The translations under genes and the position numbers were made by a program. The notes beneath the pieces were generated by a model. The model was given only the letters and a program-made list of their open reading frames with translations, searched no databases and had not been told where the DNA came from. This document shows, piece after piece, positions 9,838-18,273 of a stretch of 64,000 bases of DNA (the stretch's first letter is position 1; each line of letters begins with the position of its first letter). Origin of the DNA: Aureimonas sp. Leaf427 (GTDB lineage: Bacteria > Pseudomonadota > Alphaproteobacteria > Rhizobiales > Rhizobiaceae); assembly GCF_001425485.1 (NCBI RefSeq), contig NZ_LMQW01000034.1, positions 186,001-250,000 of the forward strand. The letters run 5' to 3'.

Positions 9838-10401
9838 TCAGCCGGCTTCGAGCGGCAGATTCGCCATGAACTTGCCGAAGGTCAGAAGCCCCTCAGGCCA
9901 GGGGCCGTGGCCGCTCTCCGCGTTGAGATGGCCGGATTCGCCGGCATCGACGAAGAGCGAGCCCCAGGCTGCCGCGATGTCCTCGGCGACTTCGAAGGTC
10001 GAGAACGGGTCGTTGCGGCTGGCGACGACGACCGAGGGGAAGGGCAGCGGATCGCGCGGATAGGGGCCGAAGGTCTGAAGATGCTTCGGGCGCAGAGCGG
10101 GGTTCGCGACATCCGGCGGCGAGACGAAGAAGGCGCCGGCCACCCGATGCGTGAAGAGCGGGATCGCCTGGATGGCCGTCGCGACGCCGAGCGAATGGGC
10201 GACGAGCACGACCGGTTTCGTCGCCTCGTTGACCGCCTCGGCGACGGACTGCACCCAGTCCTCGCGCACGGGCTTGGTCCATTCGCGCTGGTGGACGCGG
10301 CGGGCCGTGGAGAGCCGGTTTTCCCACCGGGTCTGCCAATGGTCGTGCTGGGAGCCCCGATAGCCGGGGACGATGAGGATATCGGCTTCTGAAATGCGCA
10401 T
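9838..10401 (-). CDS. RBBP9/YdeN-type alpha/beta hydrolase
   Basis: A 187-residue serine hydrolase. The start region ILIVPGYRGSQHDHWQTRWE is the family hallmark, and the nucleophile elbow is AHSLG (Ser near residue 79). The Asp and His of the triad fit the ASRNDPF and ESGHLNAESG segments. The start at 10401 is preferred over 10431 because it begins at the conserved MRISEADILI and has a GCGAGG site upstream. Substrate unknown. Convergent with the aldolase gene, 10 bases apart. Confidence 0.85.
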   Translation of the reverse strand: MRISEADILIVPGYRGSQHDHWQTRWENRLSTARRVHQREWTKPVREDWVQSVAEAVNEATKPVVLVAHSLGVATAIQAIPLFTHRVAGAFFVSPPDVANPALRPKHLQTFGPYPRDPLPFPSVVVASRNDPFSTFEVAEDIAAAWGSLFVDAGESGHLNAESGHGPWPEGLLTFGKFMANLPLEAG

Positions 10402-10447
10402 GCCTCGCAGATGCGAAGGACGCATCGTCATGTCAAGCGCTCCGCAA

Positions 10448-11881
10448 TCAGAGAAGCGGGCTGATCAGGCGCATGGCGTTTTCGAAGAGCTGGGTGAAGA
10501 AGCCGCGCTTCTCCCATTCCTCGGCGGTGAGGCGCCGGCTCTTGGCGCGGTAGTCCCTCTCGATCGCCCGCAACTGGCGCACCGTGTCCGCGTCGTAGAC
10601 GACGAGCGTCACCTCCGAGTTCAGCTCGAAGGAGCGGCGGTCCATGTTGGCGGAGCCGACGACCGCGATGTCGTCGTCGATCGAGAGATGTTTGGCGTGG
10701 AGGAAGAGCTCGCCATAGAGCATGACCTCGACGCCGGAATTCAGAAGCTCGTCGTAATAGGACCGCTGGGCGTGGTCGATGAGGACGCTGTTCGTCGTCT
10801 CCGTCACGAAGAGCGTGACGTGCACGCCCTTCTGCACGGCGGTTCGCAGCGCCAGTGAGAGCGGCTCGTTCGGGATGAAGTAGGGCGTCGTCAGCACCAC
10901 GCGGTCGCGTGCGCCGTGGATGAGATCGGTGAAGAGCGTGTCGACGCGGGCGGCCGGATGGTCCGGCCCGCTCGGCAGGACCTGCGCGACCGCGCCGCCC
11001 TCCAACTTGTCGGGCATCGGCATGACGGCGGGGCCGGAAATGTCCTCGTCGGTCTCCAGATACCAGTCGCCGATGAAGATCGCCTGGAGTTCGAGGACGA
11101 CCGGGCCGACGACGCGGGCCATGACCTCGCGATAGAACGTGTTCGGCTCGTATTCCTTCTGGTGCATGTTCTGCGAGCCGACCCAGCCGATCCGCCCGTC
11201 CACGACCACGATCTTGCGGTGGTTGCGCAGGTCCGCCCGCGTCGCGCGGTTCCAGAAGCGCAGCGGCAGGATCAGCCGGATCTCCACGCCGCTTCCGTCG
11301 AGGCGCCGCACGATCGCGTTGCGGCGATAGGAGGAGCCGACGGCGTCGATGAGGAGGCGGCATTTCACGCCGCGCTTGGCGGCCCGTTCGAGCGCCGAGA
11401 GCAGCTTGTTGCCGGCCTCGTCGTCCTGGAGGATGTAGAACATCGCATGGGCATGGTCGGTCGCCGCGTCGATATCGGCCGCGATGCGGTCGACCACGCG
11501 GTCGTAGTCGTGGTCGAGGTCGATCGTGTTGCCGGCCAGCGCGGGCAGCTGGCCGATCGACTGGACGAGGCGCGCGGCGATGCGCGTTGCCGGCTGAAGC
11601 TCGTCCTGGGAGTGCTTGGCCTTTGCCGGAATGTCCGCCACGGCCTTCAGGACGACGGACGGCACGTCCTTGATCCGCTCGCGCCGCCATTTGGGATGCC
11701 GCGCATTGCCGATGACGAGATAGAGAAGGAGCGCGACCAGCGGCTGGAAGAAGAAGAGCAGCAGCCAGCCCTGGGCGGCTTCCGGCGAGCGGCGGAAGGG
11801 GATCACCACGAGGGCGCCGACGATGATCGTCCAGTTCATCGCGCCGAGCGCGATGGACACGTAGTTGACGTCGAAATTCAT
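10448..11881 (-). CDS. cls: cardiolipin synthase (phospholipase D family)
   Basis: A 477-residue membrane enzyme that condenses two phosphatidylglycerols into cardiolipin. Two N-terminal membrane spans (ALGAMNWTIIVGALVVI and the LLLFFFQPLVALLLYL segment) are followed by two HKD half-sites: HRKIVVVDGRIGWVGSQN and HAKHLSIDDDIAVVGSANMD, each with its H, K and D. Length matches bacterial ClsA. Upstream lies the palindromic repeat at 11912-12079. Confidence 0.95.
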   Translation of the reverse strand: MNFDVNYVSIALGAMNWTIIVGALVVIPFRRSPEAAQGWLLLFFFQPLVALLLYLVIGNARHPKWRRERIKDVPSVVLKAVADIPAKAKHSQDELQPATRIAARLVQSIGQLPALAGNTIDLDHDYDRVVDRIAADIDAATDHAHAMFYILQDDEAGNKLLSALERAAKRGVKCRLLIDAVGSSYRRNAIVRRLDGSGVEIRLILPLRFWNRATRADLRNHRKIVVVDGRIGWVGSQNMHQKEYEPNTFYREVMARVVGPVVLELQAIFIGDWYLETDEDISGPAVMPMPDKLEGGAVAQVLPSGPDHPAARVDTLFTDLIHGARDRVVLTTPYFIPNEPLSLALRTAVQKGVHVTLFVTETTNSVLIDHAQRSYYDELLNSGVEVMLYGELFLHAKHLSIDDDIAVVGSANMDRRSFELNSEVTLVVYDADTVRQLRAIERDYRAKSRRLTAEEWEKRGFFTQLFENAMRLISPLL

Positions 11882-11911
11882 ACCGCGCCGTCTGTCTCTC
11901 GTCCCGGATGC

Positions 11912-12079
11912 TTAGAGGCTGTCTGAAAAGTCCCTCGGGTCGGCCCGGCGGTGCTTTTCCGGCCTCACTTCGTTGCCGATCCTCGCCGATGCCCCCGGCA
12001 TCGACTGCGTTCGGCGCCTCGTGAGCGCCGAAAAAGCCCTCGACGGTCCTCCGCCGGGGACTTCTCAGATAGCCTCTTA
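11912..12079. repeat. MITE-like inverted-repeat element (about 162 bp)
   Basis: Terminal arms at 11915-11934 and 12057-12076 match in 18 of 20 positions as inverted repeats (GAGGCTGTCTGAAAAGTCCC on the left). Each arm is bounded by TTA, so a 3-bp target duplication is possible. The interior is partly self-complementary and contains no gene. The ends look like those of IS5-family elements, by memory only. It fills most of the 366-base gap between cls and the EEP nuclease gene. Confidence 0.6.
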
Positions 12080-12247
12080 GAAGCATGCCGTGCAGCGGTT
12101 GACCATGCCCCCGTGGCGCGACGCCGGCGGGGGATGGACCTTGCCGAGCGGGGCCAGAGGGCCGATATGGCTCGCTCGGTGGCATAGGACAGGGCTTCCG
12201 GCTTGGAACCGCCCGCCGTCCCCACGGATCATCAGGCAAGGATCGCG

Positions 12248-13009
12248 ATGCTGCGCATCGTCTACGCGAATCTCGGCTACTCCCGGGAAATCAACGGCTC
12301 GATCGGTCATCATCTGCGCCGCGCCCATCACCATGTCTTCACGCCGAAAGCCGCGCAGATGCGAAGCCTCGGTTTCGTGAAGGAGAAGCTGCGCGCGCTG
12401 AAGCCGGACCTCTCCTGTTTCGTCGAGATCGACCAGGGCTCGCTGACCAACGGCTTTCTCGACCAGCTGCCCGTGCTGCGCGAGGAGCACCACCAGTTTG
12501 CCCGGATCGACAACAAATATTCCGCGACGCCGAAATTCGGTCGGCTGTCGGTCTCGAAGGGCAAGTCCAATGCCTTCCTGGCGAGCCAGCCGGTGGCCTG
12601 CACCGCGCGCTATCTCGACGACGGAACGAAGCGGCTCGTCTACGACATCGAGATCCAGGGACTGCGCGTCATGGTCGTCCACTGCTCGCTGCGGGCCGGC
12701 GTGCGGGCGCGGCAGTTCGAGCAGATGGCGGGCTGGATCGACGAGCGGGACGTGCCGACCATGCTCGTCGGCGACTTCAACCTGTTCAAGGGCGCCTCGG
12801 AACTGGCGCCGCTGCTCCGGCGCGGCAATCTCTACCATGCCAACAGCGCGAGCGGCCCGACCTTCCGGTTCGGGCCCTACCGCGCCAATCTCGACAGCTG
12901 CCTTCTCTCGCCGAGCCTCCAAGAACGGGCGAGCATCGACGTGATCGACCAGCCGTTTTCAGATCATCAGATGCTGAAGATCGACATCAACCTGAACGGG
13001 TCGGCGTAG
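12248..13009 (+). CDS. endonuclease/exonuclease/phosphatase family protein
   Basis: A 253-residue EEP-fold protein. The N-terminal strand (MLRIVYANLGY), the metal-binding Glu (CFVEIDQGSL near residue 57), the GDFNLFKG motif near residue 175 and the C-terminal SDHQMLKIDI motif are all present. The family cleaves phosphodiesters or phosphomonoesters with Mg2+; DNA repair, nucleotide or lipid phosphate substrates are all possible. The start at 12248 is favoured by an AAGGA site six bases upstream. No signal peptide is seen. Confidence 0.85.
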   Translation: MLRIVYANLGYSREINGSIGHHLRRAHHHVFTPKAAQMRSLGFVKEKLRALKPDLSCFVEIDQGSLTNGFLDQLPVLREEHHQFARIDNKYSATPKFGRLSVSKGKSNAFLASQPVACTARYLDDGTKRLVYDIEIQGLRVMVVHCSLRAGVRARQFEQMAGWIDERDVPTMLVGDFNLFKGASELAPLLRRGNLYHANSASGPTFRFGPYRANLDSCLLSPSLQERASIDVIDQPFSDHQMLKIDINLNGSA

Positions 13010-13058
13010 ACCCGGCATCGGGTGGTACGGAGGTTCGGAACCGGAGACCGCTCATCGC

Positions 13059-13152
13059 CGTCATTCTCGGGCCCCGTCCCGAGAATCCAGGGGCCTCCCA
13101 TGAGGCTCGTGCGGCACGTTCTGGATTCTCGGGCCGGGGCCCGAGAATGACG
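13059..13152. repeat. REP-like double palindrome
   Basis: Two 32-base arms, 13059-13090 and 13121-13152, are inverted copies with one mismatch. Each arm begins CGTCATTCTCGGG and is itself a palindrome built on ATTCTCGGG/CCCGAGAAT. This is the look of the dispersed intergenic palindromes seen in many alphaproteobacterial genomes. It lies downstream of both the EEP nuclease and purB genes, so it could also act as a bidirectional terminator. Confidence 0.75.
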
Positions 13153-13231
13153 AAGGTGGTGAGGTCGGGCTTTCCCGCTGCCTTTCGGCAGCGCGGCGCC
13201 CTTTTCACCGCAGGCGCCCACCCGATCCGGC

Positions 13232-14560
13232 TCAGCTGCGGCCGAACACGCGGCGGAAGATCGTGTCGACATGCTTGGTGTGGTAGCCGAGGTCGAACTT
13301 CTCGCGGATTTCGGCTTCCGGCAGGTAGGCCGTGACCTCCTTGTCGGCGAGGAGCTGGTCGAGGAAGTCCACCTCCGACGCGCCGTTCACCTGATAGCTG
13401 TCCCAGACCTTCATCGCGTTGCGCTGGACGAGGCGATAGGCGTCGTCGCGGCTGGCGCCCTTCTGGGTCAGGGCGAGGAGAATGCGCTGGGAGTGCACGA
13501 GGCCGCCCAGGCGATCCATGTTGCCGGACATGCGGGCGGGATAGACGAGAAGCTTGTCCACGACGTTCGTCAGGCGGGCCAGGGCGAAATCGAGCGTGAT
13601 CGTCGCGTCCGGGCCGACATAGCGCTCGACCGAGGAATGCGAGATGTCGCGCTCGTGCCAGAGGGCGACGTTCTCCATGGCGGGCATGGCATAGGAGCGG
13701 ACCATGCGGGCAAGACCGGTGAGGTTCTCCGTCAGCACCGGATTGCGCTTGTGCGGCATGGCCGAGGAGCCCTTCTGCCCCGGCGCGAAATACTCTTCCG
13801 CCTCCAGCACTTCCGTGCGCTGGAGATGGCGGATCTCGATCGCCAGCCGCTCCACGCAGGAGGCGATGACGCCGAGGGTCGCGAAGTACATGGCATGCCG
13901 GTCGCGGGGGATGACCTGCGTCGAGACGGGCTCCGGCGTCAGGCCGAGCGCCTTGGCGACATGCTCCTCCACGTAAGGGTCGATATTGGCGAAGGTGCCG
14001 ACCGCGCCGGAAATGGCGCAGGTCGCGATTTCCGCGCGCGCGGCGACGAGGCGCTCGCGGCAGCGCTGGAACTCGGCATGGGCGAAGGCGAGCTTGATGC
14101 CGAAGGTGACGGGCTCGGCATGGATGCCGTGCGAGCGGCCGATCGTGACCGTGTCCTTGTGCTCGAAGGCGCGCTTCTCCAGCGCCGCGAGCAGCGCGTC
14201 GAGATCGGCGAGGAGGAGGTCGGACGCCTTGGCGAGCTGGACGGAAAAGCAGGTGTCGAGCACGTCGGACGAGGTCATGCCCTGGTGGACGAAGCGCGAG
14301 TCGGGGCCGATGAACTCGGCGAGATGCGTCAGGAAGGCGATGACGTCGTGCTTGGTGACGCGCTCGATCTCGTCGATCTTCTCGACGTCGAAGGTCGCGG
14401 CATTGCCCTTTTCCCAGATCGTCTTCGCCGCTTCCTTCGGGATGACGCCGAGTTCGGCCAGCGCCTCGCAGGCATGGGCCTCGATCTCGAACCAGATGCG
14501 GAACTTCTGCTCCTGCGACCAGACGGCCACCATTTCGGGGCGGGAATAGCGCGGGATCAT
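13232..14560 (-). CDS. purB: adenylosuccinate lyase PurB
   Basis: A 442-residue fumarase/aspartase-superfamily lyase that releases fumarate from SAICAR and from adenylosuccinate. The superfamily signature is GSSAMPHKRNP near residue 265, with the mobile catalytic Ser. The TSSDVLDTC block and GRSHGIHAEP segment contribute the other active-site residues. The start at 14560 (MIPRYSRPEMVAVW) is chosen because the longer frame adds residues unlike the family. It is another purine gene but is 5 kb from the purC block. Confidence 0.96.
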   Translation of the reverse strand: MIPRYSRPEMVAVWSQEQKFRIWFEIEAHACEALAELGVIPKEAAKTIWEKGNAATFDVEKIDEIERVTKHDVIAFLTHLAEFIGPDSRFVHQGMTSSDVLDTCFSVQLAKASDLLLADLDALLAALEKRAFEHKDTVTIGRSHGIHAEPVTFGIKLAFAHAEFQRCRERLVAARAEIATCAISGAVGTFANIDPYVEEHVAKALGLTPEPVSTQVIPRDRHAMYFATLGVIASCVERLAIEIRHLQRTEVLEAEEYFAPGQKGSSAMPHKRNPVLTENLTGLARMVRSYAMPAMENVALWHERDISHSSVERYVGPDATITLDFALARLTNVVDKLLVYPARMSGNMDRLGGLVHSQRILLALTQKGASRDDAYRLVQRNAMKVWDSYQVNGASEVDFLDQLLADKEVTAYLPEAEIREKFDLGYHTKHVDTIFRRVFGRS

Positions 14561-14691
14561 CGGCGGAGCTTTCGGAGGGAAACGACGGATGCCCGCGACA
14601 TAACAGAGCGCATCCACCGCCTCAACGGCAGGCGCGCCGATGAGGCCCGGTTCGATTCCTCGCAAGTCGTGATCCGGCCGGTCGAGCGGCT

Positions 14692-15696
14692 TCAGAGCGC
14701 CGACCAGGCGGGAACGCGGTCGCCCGCCATCGAAGTCGCGGAAAAGACGCCGCGCGCGATAGCCCGGGCCATGACGGCGGCTGCGGCCGCGCCCATTTCG
14801 ATACGGTCGGGGCCAGTGGGAGTCCGTTTGGCGCGGCCGGTGGCGAGGGCGAAGACGAGGTCGCCGTCGTAGTCGGTGTGGGCGGGCCAGAGCGCGCGGG
14901 CGAAGCCGTCATGGGCCGCGACCGCGAGGCGCTTGGCGCCGGCCTTGTCGAGCACGGCGTCGGTGGCGAGGACGGCGATCGTGGTGTTCGCCCGCGCGGC
15001 GGGGCCGGCCTTGGTGCGGGGCAGCACCGCATCGGCCGGCCAGGGATGGGGGAGGCCGAGGCCGCCGAACTCCCCGCCGATCTCGAAGGGGGCGGCCCAG
15101 AAGTGGCGCGTGCCGCCGACGAGCGGGCTGCCCAGCGCGTTAACGGCGACGAGGGCCGCGACGGTGATGCCGCTCGCGAGCACCACCGATGCCGAGCCGA
15201 TGCCGCCCTTGACGCCGACCGTGGAAGCGCCGGTGCCGGCGCCATGGGTGCCGAGGGCGAAGTCGAGCGAGGCGGTGCCGGCCGCCGCATAGCCGAGATC
15301 GCGATAGGGGGGATAGCGTTCCCAGCTTTCGCCGCCGCCTGCGCTGAGATCGAAGAGGATCGCGGCGGGCACGATGGGCACGCGATGCGGGCCGACCTGA
15401 AAGCCGCGGCCTTTCTCGCGCAGGAAGGCCTGGACGCCGGCGGCGGCATCGAGGCCGAAGGCGGAACCGCCGGAGAGGACGAGCGCATCGACCGCCTGAA
15501 CGGTCGCCTCCGGCGCGAGGAGATCGGTCTCCCGCGAGCCGGGCGCGCCGCCGGAAACGTGCACGGCGGCGGTGGCCGGCTCCTCGCAGAGGACGACGGT
15601 CGTGCCGCTCGCGAGCCGCTGATCCTCGGCCTGCCCGACGAGAAGGCCGGCGACGTCGGTCAGGCCATTGCGCGGGCCGGGCGTCCAGGGCGCCAT
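14692..15696 (-). CDS. P1/DmpA family N-terminal-nucleophile peptidase
   Basis: A 334-residue protein of the DmpA/BapA family (MEROPS S58/P1), which self-cleaves to expose a nucleophile and then removes N-terminal amino acids from peptides or amides. The opening GPRNGLTDVAGLLVGQA and the SGGSAFGLDAAAGV block are typical. The autoprocessing site is at RANTTIAVLATDAVL near residue 250, where a Thr would be the nucleophile instead of the Ser of DmpA. It starts two bases after the stop of the binding-protein gene upstream, so the two form an operon. Confidence 0.88.
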   Translation of the reverse strand: MAPWTPGPRNGLTDVAGLLVGQAEDQRLASGTTVVLCEEPATAAVHVSGGAPGSRETDLLAPEATVQAVDALVLSGGSAFGLDAAAGVQAFLREKGRGFQVGPHRVPIVPAAILFDLSAGGGESWERYPPYRDLGYAAAGTASLDFALGTHGAGTGASTVGVKGGIGSASVVLASGITVAALVAVNALGSPLVGGTRHFWAAPFEIGGEFGGLGLPHPWPADAVLPRTKAGPAARANTTIAVLATDAVLDKAGAKRLAVAAHDGFARALWPAHTDYDGDLVFALATGRAKRTPTGPDRIEMGAAAAAVMARAIARGVFSATSMAGDRVPAWSAL

Positions 15697-15698
15697 GC

Positions 15699-16778
15699 TC
15701 AGCCGCCGGCTTCGGGCACGAAGTCCGTGCCGTCGAACCGATGGACGCGGAAGAGGTCCAGGCTGGAGTCGCCCTTGGCGTCGAAGCGGACGGGGCCGAG
15801 CGAGGTGGAGAAGCGCGTGGTGCCCAGCACGTCCGCCAGAGGCTTGCCGCTGCGTTCGGCCTCGGCAAGGGCCTCGACGGCGATCTCGGTCGCAGCGAGC
15901 GAGGGGCCGAAATAGCCCTCGCGTGTCTCGGGCGCCTCCGGATCGGCCTCGCCGGGCGCGGCGGAAAAGCGCCAGAGCGGCGCGACGGCGAGCGTGCCGG
16001 CCGGCAGGGGCACGCCGCCGGCCTCGTCGAGAAGGGTTTCTCCGCCCATGATCTCGAGCGACAGGCCGCTCGCCGCCGCGTCGCGCGCGATGATCGCGAC
16101 GTCCGGTCGGTCGCCGGCGATGAGAAGCCGCGAGACGCCGCTGGCCGCGACCCGCCGGACCGGACCGAACTGCCTGTCGTCGGCCGGGCGGAACGTGTCG
16201 ATCAAAGCGGGCTTGAGGCCGGTCGCTTCCAGCCGGATGCGGATGGCGTCGGCAAGGCCTCTGCCTTCGACCGTGCCGTCGTCGACGAGAGCGAAGGGCA
16301 CGTCCCGCCAGCGCTCGGTGATCGCCCGTGCCATGGCCTCGGCCGGCGCATCGGCGCGGGGGGCGATGCGGAAGAGGAGGGCGCCCGTCCGGGCGCGCCG
16401 GTCGGTGAAGCGCAAGGCCCGCACGCCCGACGTGATCACCGGGATCTGCGCTGCCGTCAGGATCGGGAGCGCGGCCTCCAGCGCCTGCGTGCAGAGAAAG
16501 CCGGTGACAACAGCCGCCTTCTCGGCGACGAAGCGGCTGGCGGCGGCGCGCCCGCCCTCCGCCGTGCAGGCGGTGTCGGCCTCCACCAGCCGCAGGTCCT
16601 GCCGCCCGGAGACGGCCTGCCGGCCGCCGGCCAGCATCTGCTGCCCGAGCCGAGCGGAGGGGCCGGACATCGGCGCCGCGACGGCGATCACGCGCTCCGC
16701 CGCCCGGGCGGCGGGGAGGCCGGGAAGCATGCCGGCGAGGAGAAGCGCGGCGAGCGCGAGACGGGTTCTGGTTGCCAT
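15699..16778 (-). CDS. ABC transporter substrate-binding protein, branched-chain amino acid type (PBP1 fold)
   Basis: A 359-residue exported protein: basic start, hydrophobic core and a likely signal-peptidase site at AARAAE near residue 27. The mature part begins IAVAAPMSGPSARLGQQM, the usual opening of the LivJ-type (PF13458) family; two cysteines (DTACTAEGG and GFLCTQ) may form a disulfide. No ABC permease or ATPase gene is nearby, so the transporter is either unlinked or the protein is a solitary receptor. It is co-transcribed with the P1 peptidase. Ligand unknown. Confidence 0.8.
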   Translation of the reverse strand: MATRTRLALAALLLAGMLPGLPAARAAERVIAVAAPMSGPSARLGQQMLAGGRQAVSGRQDLRLVEADTACTAEGGRAAASRFVAEKAAVVTGFLCTQALEAALPILTAAQIPVITSGVRALRFTDRRARTGALLFRIAPRADAPAEAMARAITERWRDVPFALVDDGTVEGRGLADAIRIRLEATGLKPALIDTFRPADDRQFGPVRRVAASGVSRLLIAGDRPDVAIIARDAAASGLSLEIMGGETLLDEAGGVPLPAGTLAVAPLWRFSAAPGEADPEAPETREGYFGPSLAATEIAVEALAEAERSGKPLADVLGTTRFSTSLGPVRFDAKGDSSLDLFRVHRFDGTDFVPEAGG

Positions 16779-16858
16779 CCGGCGAGGCTAGCGCCAATTC
16801 ATCGCGAATTCGAGACGGGCGGTCGTCGCTTCGGCCTGCGCGCGATGGAAAGGCAGCC

Positions 16859-17596
16859 ATGACCTATCGACTTTACTACTGGCCCGACATCCAAGGGCGC
16901 GGCGAATTCGTGCGGCTGGCGCTGGAGGAGGCGGGCGCCGACTATCTCGATGTAGCGCGCGGCAAGGAGGCGGACGGCCTCGGCTTGCCTGCGATGTTCG
17001 CGCTGCTCGAAGGGGGAGCGGGCGCCGCGCTGCCCTTCGCACCGCCGATCCTGGAGGACGGCGAGCGGCTCGTCTGGCAGGTCGCCAACATCCTTCTCCA
17101 TCTCGGCGAGCGGCACGGGCTCCTACCGAGCGATCCGCGCCTTCGGACCATCGCACACGGGCTGCAACTGACGATCACGGACCTCGTGGCCGAGGTGCAC
17201 GACACGCACCATCCGATCGCGACGAGCCTCTACTACGAGGACCAGATCGAGGCGGCCGAGGCGCGCGCTGCGGATTTTCGCGCCAACCGGATGCCGAAAT
17301 ATCTCGGCTATTTCGAAGCGGTGCTTGCCCGCAACGCGGCTGGTGGCGGCCACGCCGTGGGCGCCGAGCTCTCGACGGTCGATCTCTCGCTCTTCCAGGT
17401 TCTGGAGGGGCTGGCCTACGCTTTCCCACGCGCCAGCGCCGATGTCGCGGACCGTTATCCGCGGCTCGCCGCTCTTCGCGAAACGGTGCGGGAGCGGCCG
17501 AGGATCGCGGCCTATTTCGCCTCCGAGCGGCGGATCGCCTTCAACGAGGACGGCATCTTTCGCCACTATCCGAACCTCGACGGCGACCCCGAATGA
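16859..17596 (+). CDS. glutathione S-transferase family protein
   Basis: A 245-residue GST with an N-terminal thioredoxin-like domain (YRLYYWPDIQGRGEFVRLALEEAG, residues 3-26, where Tyr near the start resembles the sigma-class catalytic Tyr) and an all-helical C-terminal domain. The glutathione-binding segment is PPILEDGERLVWQVANIL. The start at 16859 is preferred because the longer frame adds nothing GST-like and a GGAAAGG site is upstream. Substrate unknown. It reads in the same direction as the flavin reductase gene 52 bases downstream. Confidence 0.85.
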   Translation: MTYRLYYWPDIQGRGEFVRLALEEAGADYLDVARGKEADGLGLPAMFALLEGGAGAALPFAPPILEDGERLVWQVANILLHLGERHGLLPSDPRLRTIAHGLQLTITDLVAEVHDTHHPIATSLYYEDQIEAAEARAADFRANRMPKYLGYFEAVLARNAAGGGHAVGAELSTVDLSLFQVLEGLAYAFPRASADVADRYPRLAALRETVRERPRIAAYFASERRIAFNEDGIFRHYPNLDGDPE

Positions 17597-17648
17597 GGAA
17601 GGCCGTCGCGAATCGCCGGGGCTCGCCCTATGTGACGGGGCGAGACAC

Positions 17649-18170
17649 ATGTCGCGTCGCAAACAGAGGCCGCCCGTGCTGAGCAAACCCACGATCGAGC
17701 CGCTGCTCTTCCGCGACGCCATGAGCCGGTTCGCGAGCGCCGTGCATCTCGTCGCGACCGACGGCCCGGCCGGCCGGCGCGGCGTGACCGCGACCTCGGT
17801 CGTCTCCGTTTCCGACAGTCCCGCCACGCTGCTCGTCTGCCTCAACGCCTCCAACGCGGCGAACACGCGGTTCGACGGCAATCGCTGCTTCGCGGTCAAC
17901 GTTCTCGGCCGTCGGCACGAGATGGTCGCGCGGCGCTTTTCCGGCGAGGGCGACCTGACGCCGGAGCAGCGCTTCGGCGCGGCCGAGTGGACCCGGCTCG
18001 AAACCGGCGCGCCGGCGCTGGTGAACGGGCTCGTCACCTTCGACTGCCGCCTGATCGAAGCCCGCGTCGTCGCGACGCACCATGTCCTCATCGGCGAGGT
18101 CGTCGCCGTCTCGATGGGCATGCCGGACGAGGCGCTGGTCTATCACGCGCGGCAGTATCGCCACGTCTGA
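17649..18170 (+). CDS. flavin reductase family protein (RutF/HpaC type)
   Basis: A 173-residue FMN-binding split-barrel protein that reduces free flavin with NAD(P)H, usually as a partner to a two-component monooxygenase. Typical features are AMSRFASAVHLVATDGPAGRRGVTATSVVSVS at residues 24-55, LLVCLNASNAAN, FAVNVLG and GEVVAVSMG. A start 12 codons on (MLSKP-like) is not available; the ATG at 17649 is the first sensible one. No monooxygenase is in view. It precedes the Cox-like maturation genes by about 100 bases. Confidence 0.85.
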   Translation: MSRRKQRPPVLSKPTIEPLLFRDAMSRFASAVHLVATDGPAGRRGVTATSVVSVSDSPATLLVCLNASNAANTRFDGNRCFAVNVLGRRHEMVARRFSGEGDLTPEQRFGAAEWTRLETGAPALVNGLVTFDCRLIEARVVATHHVLIGEVVAVSMGMPDEALVYHARQYRHV

Positions 18171-18273
18171 TCGCATCGGCTTTCCGAAGGACGGCTTGCG
18201 GATCGGGCGCGGCGGCTCATATTCGGGAGGCCGAGCCGGCACAGACCGGCCGCGACGCGAGGGAGCCGACGCC

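Noticed and set aside
12203-12247. Longer N terminus of the EEP nuclease from 12203.
   Set aside because: The extra 15 residues are unlike the family and the AAGGA site fits ATG 12248.
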